From Streptomyces sp. NBC_00273 (GTDB taxonomy: Bacteria > Actinomycetota > Actinomycetes > Streptomycetales > Streptomycetaceae): a stretch of 64,000 bases of DNA. Shown here one piece after another: positions 32,332 through 41,223 of the stretch (the first letter of the stretch is position 1; each line of letters opens with the position of its first letter). The translations under genes were made by a program, and so were the position numbers. The notes beneath the pieces are model-generated. The model was given only the letters and a program-made list of their open reading frames with translations. It searched no databases and had not been told where the DNA came from. Where the stretch lies: the NCBI RefSeq assembly GCF_036178145.1, contig NZ_CP108067.1, forward strand, positions 9,067,001-9,131,000. The letters are read 5' to 3'.

Positions 32332-33939
32332 ATGCCCGGACCTGGAGCCGCACCCGCACCTGTACCTCGACCCGCGCCCCGCCCGATGTCCGGTCGCCGC
32401 CGGTGCGCGGCAGCGCTCGCCGTCGCGGCGGTCTGCTCCTCGATGCTCGTCGCCCCGGAACTCGCCGCGGCCCGCGCGGAGCCGTCGCCCTCGCAGACCG
32501 TCCCCCGGCTGGACTGGAGCCCCTGCAAACCCGACAGCCCGTACGACTGCGCGACCGCTCGGGTGCCTCTGGACCACGCGGCGCCCGCCGGCCGCACCAT
32601 CGACCTGGCCGTCATCCGCCGCACGGCTGGCGACCCCGCGAAACGCCTGGGCACGCTGTTCGTCAACCCCGGCGGCCCCGGCGGCCCCGGAACGGTGCAG
32701 GTGCCGCAGAACTACGACTCCTTCCCGAAGGACCTGCGCGAACGGTTCGACATCGTCAGCTGGGACCCCAGGGGCATCGGCAACAGCACGGCGGTGAACT
32801 GCTTCGACAGCCCCGAAGAGGCCCGGGCCTGGGGTGCGTCCAAGCCCGGCGGCTTCCCGGTCGGCGAGAAGGAGCGCACGACCTGGATCGATGCGTACGA
32901 GGACCTGGGCCGCCGCTGCGAGAAGCGCGACCCCGACCTCCTGCGCCACGTCTCGACCACCGACACCGCCCAGGACCTCGACCTGCTCCGCCGGGCCGTG
33001 GGGGAGCCGCAGCTCAACTACTTGGGCGTCTCCTACGGCACGATCCTCGGTGCCACCTACGCCAACCTGTTCCCCGACAAGGTCCGCGCCATGGTCCTCG
33101 ACAGCAACATCGACCCGCTGGCCTGGACGAACAACGCCTCGACGAGCGAACCCCGGACCACGACCCTCCTGCGCATGGGCTCGGACCGCACCGCGGCGAC
33201 GACCCTGAACAAGTTCCTCGACCTCTGCGGATCGGCCACCACCGCCCACTGCGCCTTCTCGGCCGGCAGCCCGCAAGCCACCCGCGACAAGTTCGACCAG
33301 CTGATGGGGCGCCTGCGCGAGCACCCGGTGGGACCGTGGACGTACGCCAACACCGTTGCCAACGCGGTCAGCAGCCTCTACATCGTCCGCCCCGGCTGGA
33401 CCGATCTCGCCGCCCGGCTCCAGGAGCTCTGGCAGGGCCGCGCCCCGAAGCCGGCCCAGTACCCGCCCCCACCCCCGGTCGCGAACCCGAATCCGTACCT
33501 GGGCGAGGAACAGGCGGGAGCCGTGTGGTGCGGCGACAGCCCCAACCCGCGCGACCCGGCCGTTTACCACGGTCTGGAGGAGGACAGCGCCAAGCGGGCC
33601 GGCGACGCCGGACGCTACTGGACCTGGTCCGGTGAGCCGTGCGCCACCTGGCCGGCCCGGGCCGCCAACCGGTACGAAGGCCCCTGGAACAAGCCCACGG
33701 CCAACCCCGTCCTGGTGATCGGCACCACGTACGACCCCTCGACGCCCCACTCGGACGCCCAGGCCATGGCCGAGGAACTGGCCGACGCCCGGCTGCTCAC
33801 GAACAACGGGTTCGGCCACACCGCACTCTTCAACAACAACAGCACCTGCATCAACGCCCACGAGAGCCGCTACTTCATCGACGGCACGCTCCCGCCGCCC
33901 GGCACGACCTGCCAGCCGGACCGGCTGCCCTTCTCCTGA
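32332..33939 (+). CDS. Secreted alpha/beta hydrolase, TAP-like (tripeptidyl aminopeptidase family)
   Basis: A 535-aa protein with a signal peptide ending near ELAAARAE, an alpha/beta-hydrolase core (LFVNPGGPGGPGT oxyanion loop; nucleophile in YLGVSYGTILG) and a C-terminal TAP-like domain with the acid in GTTYDPSTPHSDA and the His in NNGFGHTAL. This is the SlpD/SlpE/Tap family of Streptomyces exopeptidases that trim tripeptides from secreted proteins. ATG 32332 has GGAGGAGGGCGG upstream; ATG 32386 is an inner alternative. Divergent from the PLC-like gene. Confidence 0.88.
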   Translation: MPGPGAAPAPVPRPAPRPMSGRRRCAAALAVAAVCSSMLVAPELAAARAEPSPSQTVPRLDWSPCKPDSPYDCATARVPLDHAAPAGRTIDLAVIRRTAGDPAKRLGTLFVNPGGPGGPGTVQVPQNYDSFPKDLRERFDIVSWDPRGIGNSTAVNCFDSPEEARAWGASKPGGFPVGEKERTTWIDAYEDLGRRCEKRDPDLLRHVSTTDTAQDLDLLRRAVGEPQLNYLGVSYGTILGATYANLFPDKVRAMVLDSNIDPLAWTNNASTSEPRTTTLLRMGSDRTAATTLNKFLDLCGSATTAHCAFSAGSPQATRDKFDQLMGRLREHPVGPWTYANTVANAVSSLYIVRPGWTDLAARLQELWQGRAPKPAQYPPPPPVANPNPYLGEEQAGAVWCGDSPNPRDPAVYHGLEEDSAKRAGDAGRYWTWSGEPCATWPARAANRYEGPWNKPTANPVLVIGTTYDPSTPHSDAQAMAEELADARLLTNNGFGHTALFNNNSTCINAHESRYFIDGTLPPPGTTCQPDRLPFS

Positions 33940-33971
33940 AGCGACCGGCGACGCGGTGACCGGCGACCGGG

Positions 33972-35006
33972 TCACGGGACGAGGACGACCTTCCCGGCGA
34001 CCGTGCCGGACTCGGCGAGGCGCATCGCCTCGGCGGCGCGCGCCAGCGGGATCTCGGCCGCGACCTTGGCGGTGATCTCGCCGTGCTGCAGGGCGGCGAA
34101 CACCTGCGAGAGGTCGGCGCGCAGGCGCGCCCGGAAGCGGTCCTTGGCGTAGGCGCGCCCGGCCCACACGTTGTAGAAGTACGCGCGGCGGCCGCCCGGC
34201 AGCGCGTTCCACACCCACACCCGGCCCAGCAGCTTGAGCACCGGCCACGAGCCGGAGCCCTCGTCGTCGCGGGTGGCGGCGCTGCCGTAGGAGACGAGCG
34301 TGCCGCCGGGGGCCAGGAGCCGCCAGGATTCGACGATGCCGTCGCCGCCCACGTGGTCGAACACCGCGTCCACTCCGCCGGGCGCGAGGGCCCGTACCCG
34401 TGCGGGGACGTTCCCGGAGCGGTAGTCGATCGGGGTCACCCCGAGAGCGCGCAGCGCCTCGTGGTGGCGGGTGGAGGCGGTGCCGATCACGTGGGCGCCC
34501 GCGGCCAGCGCCAGCTGGACCAGGATCGAGCCGACCCCGCCGTTGGCGCCGTGGACGAGGACGGTCTGGCCGGCGCGCACCCGGGCCTTGCGGTGGAGCA
34601 TCTGCCAGGCGGTGATGCCGTTGACCACCGCGGTCTCCGCGTCCACCGGGGTGACGCCGTCGGGTACCTCCACCACGTCGGCGGCGGTGAGCGCGACGTG
34701 GCTCGCCCAGCCCCCGGTCTTGGTCAGGGCGGCGACCCGCTTGCCGAGCAGTGCCGAGCCGACGCCCTCACCCACCGCGAGCACCGTGCCCACCAGGTCG
34801 TACCCGGGGACGAAGGGGAACGGCGGCTGGTCGTAGTACCGGCCGCGCCGCATCTGCTGCTCGGCGAAGGACACGCCCGTCGCCTCCATGGCGACGACCA
34901 CCTGGCCGGCCGCCGGTACCGGAACGGGGCCGCGGTGGAACTGCAGCCCTTCCGGCTCGACCTTGCCCGGCAGGACGACCTCGACCCGCTCGACGGTGTT
35001 CGTCAT
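33972..35006 (-). CDS. Zinc-independent MDR oxidoreductase (quinone reductase-like)
   Basis: A 344-aa medium-chain dehydrogenase/reductase. The N-terminal GroES-like domain holds ATGVSFAEQQMRRGRY; the cofactor motif VLVHGANGGVGSILVQLALAAGA fits NADPH binding, followed by DAVFDHVGG. No structural zinc cysteines are seen, matching the quinone oxidoreductase branch. It is divergent from a TetR gene at 35181. The gap holds two inverted copies of a 10-bp motif (35042, 35130), so that TetR probably represses it. Confidence 0.87.
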   Translation of the reverse strand: MTNTVERVEVVLPGKVEPEGLQFHRGPVPVPAAGQVVVAMEATGVSFAEQQMRRGRYYDQPPFPFVPGYDLVGTVLAVGEGVGSALLGKRVAALTKTGGWASHVALTAADVVEVPDGVTPVDAETAVVNGITAWQMLHRKARVRAGQTVLVHGANGGVGSILVQLALAAGAHVIGTASTRHHEALRALGVTPIDYRSGNVPARVRALAPGGVDAVFDHVGGDGIVESWRLLAPGGTLVSYGSAATRDDEGSGSWPVLKLLGRVWVWNALPGGRRAYFYNVWAGRAYAKDRFRARLRADLSQVFAALQHGEITAKVAAEIPLARAAEAMRLAESGTVAGKVVLVP

Positions 35007-35041
35007 GACGACCTCCAGTTGAGTTCCTGCTTCTCGTGTTC

Positions 35042-35139
35042 GTTAGAAGCTGTAACTAGAGTGATTGGCTATCTCGTCGATGTCAAGAGAGTGGCTCGTC
35101 CGATCGGGATGGGCTCTGCTGATAGTGATAGCCTCTAAC
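35042..35139. promoter_or_regulatory. Paired inverted motif in the reductase/TetR gap
   Basis: GTTAGAAGCT at 35042-35051 and AGCCTCTAAC at 35130-35139 are inverted copies (9 of 10 positions), one upstream of each divergent gene, 36 and 41 bp from the two start codons. This is the layout of a TetR regulator with one half-site array per promoter. The gap is AT-rich around them. Confidence 0.4.
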
Positions 35140-35180
35140 TCATCTGGTGGTGCAGGTCGAGCAGGTGAGAGGCGGCGGGC

Positions 35181-35852
35181 ATGACGGGCAGCACGAAGAC
35201 CCCCCGGGAGCGGTACCGGCAGCAGGTGCGCGAGGAGGTCAAGGAGAAGGCCCGGCAGCAGATCGCCGGCTCCGGCGCCTCGGCGCTCTCCCTCAATGCG
35301 ATCGCCAAGCAGATGGGCATGAGCGGCCCGGCGCTGTACCGGTACTTCGCCAACCGCGACGAGCTGATCACCGAACTCATCCGCGACGCCTACCGCAGCC
35401 TCGCCGACGCCTTCGTCGCCGCCGGCGGCGACGGGGGAGCGGGCCGGCCCGGCCTCGCCGGGCTGGCACGGGTGCTGCGCACCTGGGCCCTCGCGGACCC
35501 GCACCGCTACTTCCTCGTCTACGGCACACCGGTGCCCGGCTACCACGCGCCGCCGGACGTCACCGTGATCGCCTCGGAACTGATGTCGGTCCTGCTGGAC
35601 GCCTGCGCCGCCGCCGTACCCACCACGACCCCGGACGCGGAGCCGCACGACGTGGCGGACCACCTGGCCGCGCACCGCACATGGGCGGGCAGCCACCCGG
35701 ACGCCCCGCCGTCGGCGCTGCACCTGGCCCTGACCTTCTGGAGCCGTCTGCACGGCGTGCTGTCCCTGGAACTGGCGGGCCACTTCACCGGCATGGGCCT
35801 CGACCCGGCCCTGCTCTTCGCCGCCGAGGTCGACCGCCTCGTGACGCCCTGA
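35181..35852 (+). CDS. TetR/AcrR-family regulator (TetR_C_13 type)
   Basis: A 223-aa regulator. HTH: ASALSLNAIAKQMGMSGPALYRYFANRDELITEL. The C-terminal half has the WHG/TetR_C_13 signature (LARVLRTWALADPHRYFLVYGTPVPGYHAP and LTFWSRLHGVLSLELAGHF). RBS GAGAGGCGG. It is divergent from an MDR oxidoreductase with paired inverted motifs between, a standard regulator-target pair responding to an unknown small molecule. Confidence 0.88.
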   Translation: MTGSTKTPRERYRQQVREEVKEKARQQIAGSGASALSLNAIAKQMGMSGPALYRYFANRDELITELIRDAYRSLADAFVAAGGDGGAGRPGLAGLARVLRTWALADPHRYFLVYGTPVPGYHAPPDVTVIASELMSVLLDACAAAVPTTTPDAEPHDVADHLAAHRTWAGSHPDAPPSALHLALTFWSRLHGVLSLELAGHFTGMGLDPALLFAAEVDRLVTP

Positions 35853-35976
35853 GCGGCGTCAGATCCAGAAGAAGGACCGGTCGAGCCAACACCTCGCGTG
35901 GGGGCGGAGGTTCAGCACGCCGTCGTGGCCGCCCCCAGCCGTCCGGGGCGGCCGTCGGTCACGGGTACCGTCCCGC

Positions 35977-37542
35977 TCACAGCCCGGTGACCTTGGCGCT
36001 CGCCGACAGCTCGTAGACCAGGGTGACCGTCCGCCGGCCGCCCGGCGCGAGCGGGACGTCCCAGCGGGCGATGCCTTCGGGATCGACCGAGTCCGGCGCC
36101 GGCGAGCAGGCCTCCTTGCGCAGGCGCACCTCCACCGCCGAGACCTCGGAGACCGGGATCCGCTCCCGGACGACGACCACCCGTTCGCCGTGGTCTCCGG
36201 GGGCGGAGAACCGGGACAGGTGCAGCCGGACCGTACGGGTGACCACCGTCCGCTGGGTGAATCCGGCCGAGTCGCGGGACTCCTCGGCGTACCGGACCAC
36301 CCGGTGGTCGTCGCAACTGCCGAAGGCGAGCTCGACCGGGGCGCCCGGGGCGGTGAAGTCCAGCGTGCCGCGGCCGCTGAACCCGCTGCCGCGGACCAGG
36401 TCCACGGGACCGGCCAGCAGCGCGTGACCGGACCGGTTGCCGAAGGACACCACCCGGGTGACCAGCGGGGACAGCTCGGGGGAGCAGGCGTACTCGCTGC
36501 TCGCGGCCGTGCTGAAAGCGGAGAGCGGCACCCGGTGGGCACGGCCGTCCGCGCGTACGGAGACCGGTACGGGGGAGTGCAGCACCCGCGCCTCGCCCCC
36601 GTCGTCCACCCCGGGCAGGCCGAGCACCTGGGCCGCCGGACCGAGGTCCCCGATCTCCTCCTCGCGCAGTTCGACGTCGACCGTGCGGCGCTCCGCCGCC
36701 GTGCGGTCACCCAGCGTGAGGCGGTCCTCGCCCAGCCGCGGCGGTTCGGTGGCCAGCGCCGACCGGGCGGTCGACAGGGTCAGCCGTACGTCGGACCAGT
36801 CCTCGCCGGTGCGCTGCCAGACCATCGCGTCGGTCTCCAGCGTCAGCGAGTCCCCGTCCAGGACGGCCCGGTAGGCGGGCCGCCACAGCGCGCACGGGGT
36901 GAGGTGGCTCAGGCGCAGCCGGACCGGACCGGCGGCCGCGCTGTCCACGGTCAGTTCGACGTGACCGACCAGCGCGGCGGGCTCGGTCTCGGCACGGTCC
37001 ATGGCCTGCCGGGTCTCCCCGAGCTCGACGGCGAGGGCGGCCAACCGGGCGTCCACGGAACGCAGTCGCTCGCCGTACGCATCGCGCTCGCCGTCCACCC
37101 GGTCCATCTCGCGGGCCCAGCGGGGCCCGTCGGTCTCCCCGGAGCCGGAGCCCTCGCCGATCTCCCGCAGCAGATCGGCGGCGAGGCGGCCGAGCACGTC
37201 GAGTCGGGCGAGCAGCCGGTCGCGCTGCTGTCCCAGGGCGATCTGCTCCTCTTCGAGGACGTGCACGCGGTGGCGCAGGGCGGAGTCCTCGTCGGCGGAC
37301 GGCAGCGGTCCGCGCGGCTCCCAGCTACGGACGATCCGTACGTCGAGCACGGTGGCCCGGTGTTCGGCGGCCAGCTCGGCGTGCAGGGTGCGGTCGACGG
37401 CCAGCGCGCTGACCGGACCGAGCCGTAGCCGCTGGACCCCCGCCTCCAGGTCCAGTACGGCGGAGCGCTCGATGTGGGCGCGGTCCTCCAGGCAGGTGAC
37501 GGCGGTGACGGGAAGGGCGATCGGCTTCGGGGCCGTGGACAT
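35977..37542 (-). CDS. DUF4139/DUF4140 protein (MuiA-like), smaller paralogue
   Basis: A 521-aa protein: an N-terminal DUF4140 beta domain (VTCLEDRAHIERSAVLDLEAG), a coiled-coil of about residues 90-185, then the DUF4139 beta-rich domain (WRPAYRAVLDGDSL, QRTGEDWSDVRLTLSTA, and late GARWDVPLAPGG-type strands). The family is named after mucoidy inhibitor A; its biochemical role is unknown. It follows the larger paralogue by 8 bp and is surely cotranscribed. No signal peptide is seen. Confidence 0.85.
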   Translation of the reverse strand: MSTAPKPIALPVTAVTCLEDRAHIERSAVLDLEAGVQRLRLGPVSALAVDRTLHAELAAEHRATVLDVRIVRSWEPRGPLPSADEDSALRHRVHVLEEEQIALGQQRDRLLARLDVLGRLAADLLREIGEGSGSGETDGPRWAREMDRVDGERDAYGERLRSVDARLAALAVELGETRQAMDRAETEPAALVGHVELTVDSAAAGPVRLRLSHLTPCALWRPAYRAVLDGDSLTLETDAMVWQRTGEDWSDVRLTLSTARSALATEPPRLGEDRLTLGDRTAAERRTVDVELREEEIGDLGPAAQVLGLPGVDDGGEARVLHSPVPVSVRADGRAHRVPLSAFSTAASSEYACSPELSPLVTRVVSFGNRSGHALLAGPVDLVRGSGFSGRGTLDFTAPGAPVELAFGSCDDHRVVRYAEESRDSAGFTQRTVVTRTVRLHLSRFSAPGDHGERVVVVRERIPVSEVSAVEVRLRKEACSPAPDSVDPEGIARWDVPLAPGGRRTVTLVYELSASAKVTGL

Positions 37543-37550
37543 GATGGGTG

Positions 37551-39665
37551 TCAGCTCCTGCGGTTGCCGCCGACCAGGGCCTTGCCGGCCGGGATGCGGA
37601 TCTCGTAGCCGCCGTCGAGGGCGGTGGTCCCCCCGGCGGGCAGGTCCACCCGCCAGACGCGGGTGCCCGGGGCGTGCCGTTCCGGCCCGGCGCCGTCCTC
37701 GGGCGTCGTCCAGCCGGCGCGTTCCTCGATCCGGACATCCTGATCGGAGGTGACGGGAACCCGCTCGTGGACCTCGACGGTGACGGGTCCGGCGAGCCGG
37801 TTGGCCAGTTCCACGTGGACCTGGTGGTCGAGCACCGTGATGTTGTTGCGCAGGCCCGCGGTCGACTCGCGCAGGTTCGTACGACGGGTGACCCGGACGC
37901 CCTCGGCGGGTCCGAGCCCCACCCGGCGGACCCCACCGGGGGCGAGCGTGGGCAGGGCGGCGGTCAGCAGGAAGTCCTCACCGACGGTGACCTCCACCGG
38001 GCCGGCCAGCAGCGCCTGGTCGGTGGCGTTGGAGAGCACCAGCGTCGCGTACACGGTCTGCTCCACGGACGGCACGCAGACGTATTCCGTCCGCAGACCG
38101 ACCGGGATCTCCCCGACGGTGACGGTGTGCCAGGTGCCGTCCGACGGAACGTCGGCGCGGGCGGCGGCGTCGAAGCGGTGGTCGAAGGAACCCGCCGACT
38201 CCCGGGGCCGCACGGCGTGTCCGGGCAGCGGCAGCCCGCCCACCGCCTCGGCGCGGCGGCGGTGTTCGGCCGCCACCGGGTCGGCGGGGGAGTCGGCGAA
38301 CAGCCGGCCCCTGCGACCGCCCTGCTCGTCGGGGCCGCACAGGACGAGGGCGGCGTAGTCGAGCTCGGCGCCGCTCGGCTGGGGCGGACCGGCCACCGGC
38401 TCCGGCACCGGAGCCGGCGCGGGCGACGGCGGAGCGGCCCGGCCGGGGGCCGCGGGAGCCGCGGGGGCCGGTGCCCCGCCGAAGGCCGCACCGCCGCCCC
38501 GCGGCCTGCCGGCCGGCCGCGGGCGGGCCGGCTGGGCGAGGGCGGGCATCGCGCCGGCGAAATCGGGGGAGGCGTCGTACGCGCCGCCGGGCACCGGGAG
38601 CGCGCCGTACGCCTGCGGCGCGGGAGCGGCCGCGACTGCGGGGGCGGGTGGCGGCGGGGGCGGCGGTACGGGCCCGGCTGCGGAGCCGACCCTGACGGAC
38701 GGCGGCACGACGGTCGGAGCCGGGCGGCGGCGATCGGCCGCCTCATAGCCGGCGAACAGGTCTGCGAGACCGGCCGGAGGCTCGCGCCAGCCGGACGGCG
38801 CGGGGGCGGGCTGCCGGCGCCCGATCCGGACCGAACGGAGCTTCGGCAGGTCGGTGCGGCGCCGGAGGTCGGCGGTGGCCAGGGCGATGCGCACACCGGT
38901 CCAGTCCTCGCCGGTGCGCTGGGCGACCGAGGCGCGCAGCACCAGCCGGCCGTCGCCGTCGCCCTGACGGTGCGTGAGCCGGTACGCCGGCACCCAGACG
39001 GCTCCCGGAACCCCGTACTCCAGCTCCAGCTCGACGTCCCCGGCAGCGCCCTCCGCGTCTCCCGTGGCGTCGAGGGTCAGGAGTGCGGAGACCGTGGTCT
39101 CCACGTGCGCCTGCGGAGCGTCGGTGGAGGCGCGGGCGAGCCGGTCCGCGGCCACACCGAGCTCGTGCCCGGCGAGGCGCAGCGCGTCCTCCAGCTCGAC
39201 GAGGCGGGCGTGCAGCCCCGTCAGCCGCTCCTCGGCGAAGTCGGCGAGCTCCAGCCACGCATCGACCGGGGTGCGGCGGTGCGGGGCCTCGGGGTCGGGG
39301 GCCGGGGGCACCGGCCGCAGGGCCCTGACCTCGTCGACCAGCACCCGTTGCCGGTCCCGGCGGCCCTGCGCCGCCGCGTACGCGTCGCGCAGCCGTTCGA
39401 CCTCGCGCCGCAAGTCATCGGATGCGCCGGTGGCGCGCGGCTCGGCCTCGACCTCCACCCGGGCCTCGGTCACGCGCACCCCGGGGGCGCCCAGCACGCT
39501 CGCCCGCAGCGACCCCGGGTCCAGCGAGCGGGGCAGCCCCGTCACGCGCACCCGTCCGTCCGCCGGCACGCTGCCCCGGACCAGCCGGCGGCAGACCGCG
39601 CCCTGGGCGTACACCACGACCGAATCGAGGGTCGAAACCCACCGCTGTGCCGTATCCGCCGTCAT
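37551..39665 (-). CDS. DUF4139/DUF4140 protein (MuiA-like), larger paralogue
   Basis: A 704-aa protein with DUF4140 (VVVYAQGAVCRRLVRGSVPAD), a coiled-coil (about 83-180) and DUF4139 (VWVPAYRLTHRQG, QRTGEDWTGVRIALATADL). Unlike its neighbour it carries a long Pro/Ala/Gly insert (about 310-430) that splits the DUF4139 part and is likely disordered. GGGGCGGGG precedes the ATG. The tandem pair suggests a heteromeric complex. The IS110 element lies just upstream of this start (border near 39744) and may have altered the promoter. Confidence 0.85.
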   Translation of the reverse strand: MTADTAQRWVSTLDSVVVYAQGAVCRRLVRGSVPADGRVRVTGLPRSLDPGSLRASVLGAPGVRVTEARVEVEAEPRATGASDDLRREVERLRDAYAAAQGRRDRQRVLVDEVRALRPVPPAPDPEAPHRRTPVDAWLELADFAEERLTGLHARLVELEDALRLAGHELGVAADRLARASTDAPQAHVETTVSALLTLDATGDAEGAAGDVELELEYGVPGAVWVPAYRLTHRQGDGDGRLVLRASVAQRTGEDWTGVRIALATADLRRRTDLPKLRSVRIGRRQPAPAPSGWREPPAGLADLFAGYEAADRRRPAPTVVPPSVRVGSAAGPVPPPPPPPAPAVAAAPAPQAYGALPVPGGAYDASPDFAGAMPALAQPARPRPAGRPRGGGAAFGGAPAPAAPAAPGRAAPPSPAPAPVPEPVAGPPQPSGAELDYAALVLCGPDEQGGRRGRLFADSPADPVAAEHRRRAEAVGGLPLPGHAVRPRESAGSFDHRFDAAARADVPSDGTWHTVTVGEIPVGLRTEYVCVPSVEQTVYATLVLSNATDQALLAGPVEVTVGEDFLLTAALPTLAPGGVRRVGLGPAEGVRVTRRTNLRESTAGLRNNITVLDHQVHVELANRLAGPVTVEVHERVPVTSDQDVRIEERAGWTTPEDGAGPERHAPGTRVWRVDLPAGGTTALDGGYEIRIPAGKALVGGNRRS

Positions 39666-39743
39666 GTACCCCGCCCCCCGATGCGTCCGTGCCGGTCGAA
39701 GCCTACGCCCGAGCGGTCCGCGCGTCCGTGCCGAGGCCCGATG

Positions 39744-41064
39744 AAGCTCCTATTGGCTGTCAAGCAGTGGTGAGCCAGTCGCGGTAGGCGTTGGCGAGGT
39801 TGTCGTCGCGGCGGGTGCCGCGTTCGATGCATGAGATGACCGATGGCCAGACGCCGAAGTGGTGGGCGACGGCGGTGAGGGTGATGTTCTTGGCCTGGCG
39901 TGTGGGCCGCAGGTCCGCGACCTCGGGGACGGCGACCGTCGTGGTGAGGTAGCGGAACACTTCCCGGGCGATGGCCCGTTTGAGGAGGCGGATGATCTCC
40001 TTCTTGGTCCGGCCGGCCGCGGTCTGGCGGGCCACGTAGTCGCGGGTGCGCTGGTCGCTGGCCATGCGGACGAGGGCTATCCGGTAGAGGGCCGCGTTGG
40101 CGGCGCGATCGCCGCCTCGGGAGAGGCGGTGACGGTTGGTCTTCCCGCTGGAGGCAGGAACGGGGGCGACCCCGCACAGGGCCGCGAAGGAAGCTTCGGT
40201 GCGGAGACGGTCGGAGTTGCCGCCTGCGGTGATCAGGAGCTGGGCCGCGGTGTCGGGGCCGACGCCGTAGGCGCCCCGCAGGCCCGGATTGTGTTCGGTG
40301 ACCACACTGTCGAGTGTTGCTGTGAGCTCGTCGTGTTCAGCGGTCAGGGCCTGGACGCGTCGGGCGAGGCTCTTCAAAGCGCTCAGCACGGCGGTGTGGA
40401 CGGCGTCTGTCGTTGCCGTGAGCCGCAGTCGTGCCAGGGCATCCATGAGCGGCTTTCCCCGCAGGGCCCGATAGCGGGCGCGGATGGTTTCGGGGGCGCT
40501 GACGAGGATGTGCCCGATCTGGTTCATGGCGGCGGTGCGGGCTTTGACCGTGGACCGGGCGGCGTTGTGGAGGGCGCGTATGCCAGTGACGGTCTCGTCC
40601 TTGGGCGCGCTGGAGGCGCGTCCGGAGAGTGCGGCGCGGGCGGCGGCGTAGGCGTCGATGGGGTCGGACTTGCCGCTGCGGCGGCGTTCGGCGCGGTCGG
40701 GGCGGTTGACTTCGAGCACGCTCAGGCCATCGGCGACGGCGGCGCGGGTGAACCCGGTTCCGTAGGACGCGGTGCCTTCCACGCCGATCGCGATCACGTC
40801 CCCGTGGGCGCAGAGGAAGGCCAGGGCTGCCGTGTATCCGGCGGTGGTGGTGGGGAACTCTGCGTCGGCGAGGTGGCCGCCGTTGTCGGTGATGACCGCG
40901 ACGTGGATGGTGTCGGCGTGCGAGTCCACACCGCCGAACACCCACTGGCCGCTCGTGCCCGCTGTGTCCGCTGCTGTCATGCTGGAGGCGCCTTCCTAGC
41001 CGGAGGTGACACCGGCCAGGTGGGACAGACAGGACATTGAGGGGGCTTCTGACCAAGCTCCTAT
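39744..41064 (-). mobile_element. IS110-family insertion sequence (borders uncertain)
   Basis: One transposase gene flanked by short non-coding ends. AAGCTCCTAT occurs at 39744-39753, just past the transposase stop, and again at 41055-41064 on the 5' side. IS110 elements lack terminal inverted repeats and insert by a site-specific, RNA-guided route, so the 10-nt match may mark the ends or, more interestingly, a guide-target pair. If the non-coding 5' end holds a full-length bridge RNA, the element extends further right, up to about 41200. It separates the DUF4139 pair from an MmcQ-like gene. Confidence 0.7.
39760..40980 (-). CDS. IS110-family transposase (DEDD recombinase)
   Basis: A 406-aa protein. 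The RuvC-like N-terminal DEDD domain is complete: FGGVDSHADTIHVAV, GVEGTASYGTG and KSDPIDAYAAARAAL. The coiled-coil middle is followed by the Transposase_20 domain with RLSRGGDRAANAALYRIAL, whose Ser is the catalytic nucleophile in this family. The ORF is full length with no frameshifts, so the element may be active. The stop codon is 7 bp from the left copy of AAGCTCCTAT. Confidence 0.93.
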   Translation of the reverse strand: MTAADTAGTSGQWVFGGVDSHADTIHVAVITDNGGHLADAEFPTTTAGYTAALAFLCAHGDVIAIGVEGTASYGTGFTRAAVADGLSVLEVNRPDRAERRRSGKSDPIDAYAAARAALSGRASSAPKDETVTGIRALHNAARSTVKARTAAMNQIGHILVSAPETIRARYRALRGKPLMDALARLRLTATTDAVHTAVLSALKSLARRVQALTAEHDELTATLDSVVTEHNPGLRGAYGVGPDTAAQLLITAGGNSDRLRTEASFAALCGVAPVPASSGKTNRHRLSRGGDRAANAALYRIALVRMASDQRTRDYVARQTAAGRTKKEIIRLLKRAIAREVFRYLTTTVAVPEVADLRPTRQAKNITLTAVAHHFGVWPSVISCIERGTRRDDNLANAYRDWLTTA

Positions 41065-41087
41065 CAGGTCATGTTCCACCTGGCCGG
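41012..41087 (-). ncRNA. Putative bridge RNA hairpin of the IS110 element
   Basis: On the minus strand CCGGCCAGGTGG and CCACCTGGCCGG close a 76-nt structure with a perfect 12-bp stem. Inside, TGACC/GGTCA closes a 12-nt loop (41055-41066) that contains ATAGGAGCTT, identical to the strand at the other border (39753-39744). IS110 elements encode a bridge RNA upstream of the transposase whose loops hold guides matching target and donor DNA, and this fits that layout. Fold and identity are seen; RNA function is inferred. The full RNA would be longer, mostly to the right. Confidence 0.4.
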
Positions 41088-41223
41088 AGCCATGAAGAAC
41101 GGGCCCGGCAGCCGGACGGTACAGCGGGAAGACAGCCCAGCAGGGCGTCAGTCAGTGGCAGAGCCACGACCACCGGAACCCGCTACGAGTATCAATGTCA
41201 GTGGCCTGTCGTACGGTCAGGGT

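Noticed and set aside
31873..33939. A 688-codon version of the TAP-like gene
   Set aside because: The first 150 codons overlap the PLC gene on the other strand and lack coding character. The start at 32332 has a good RBS and signal peptide.
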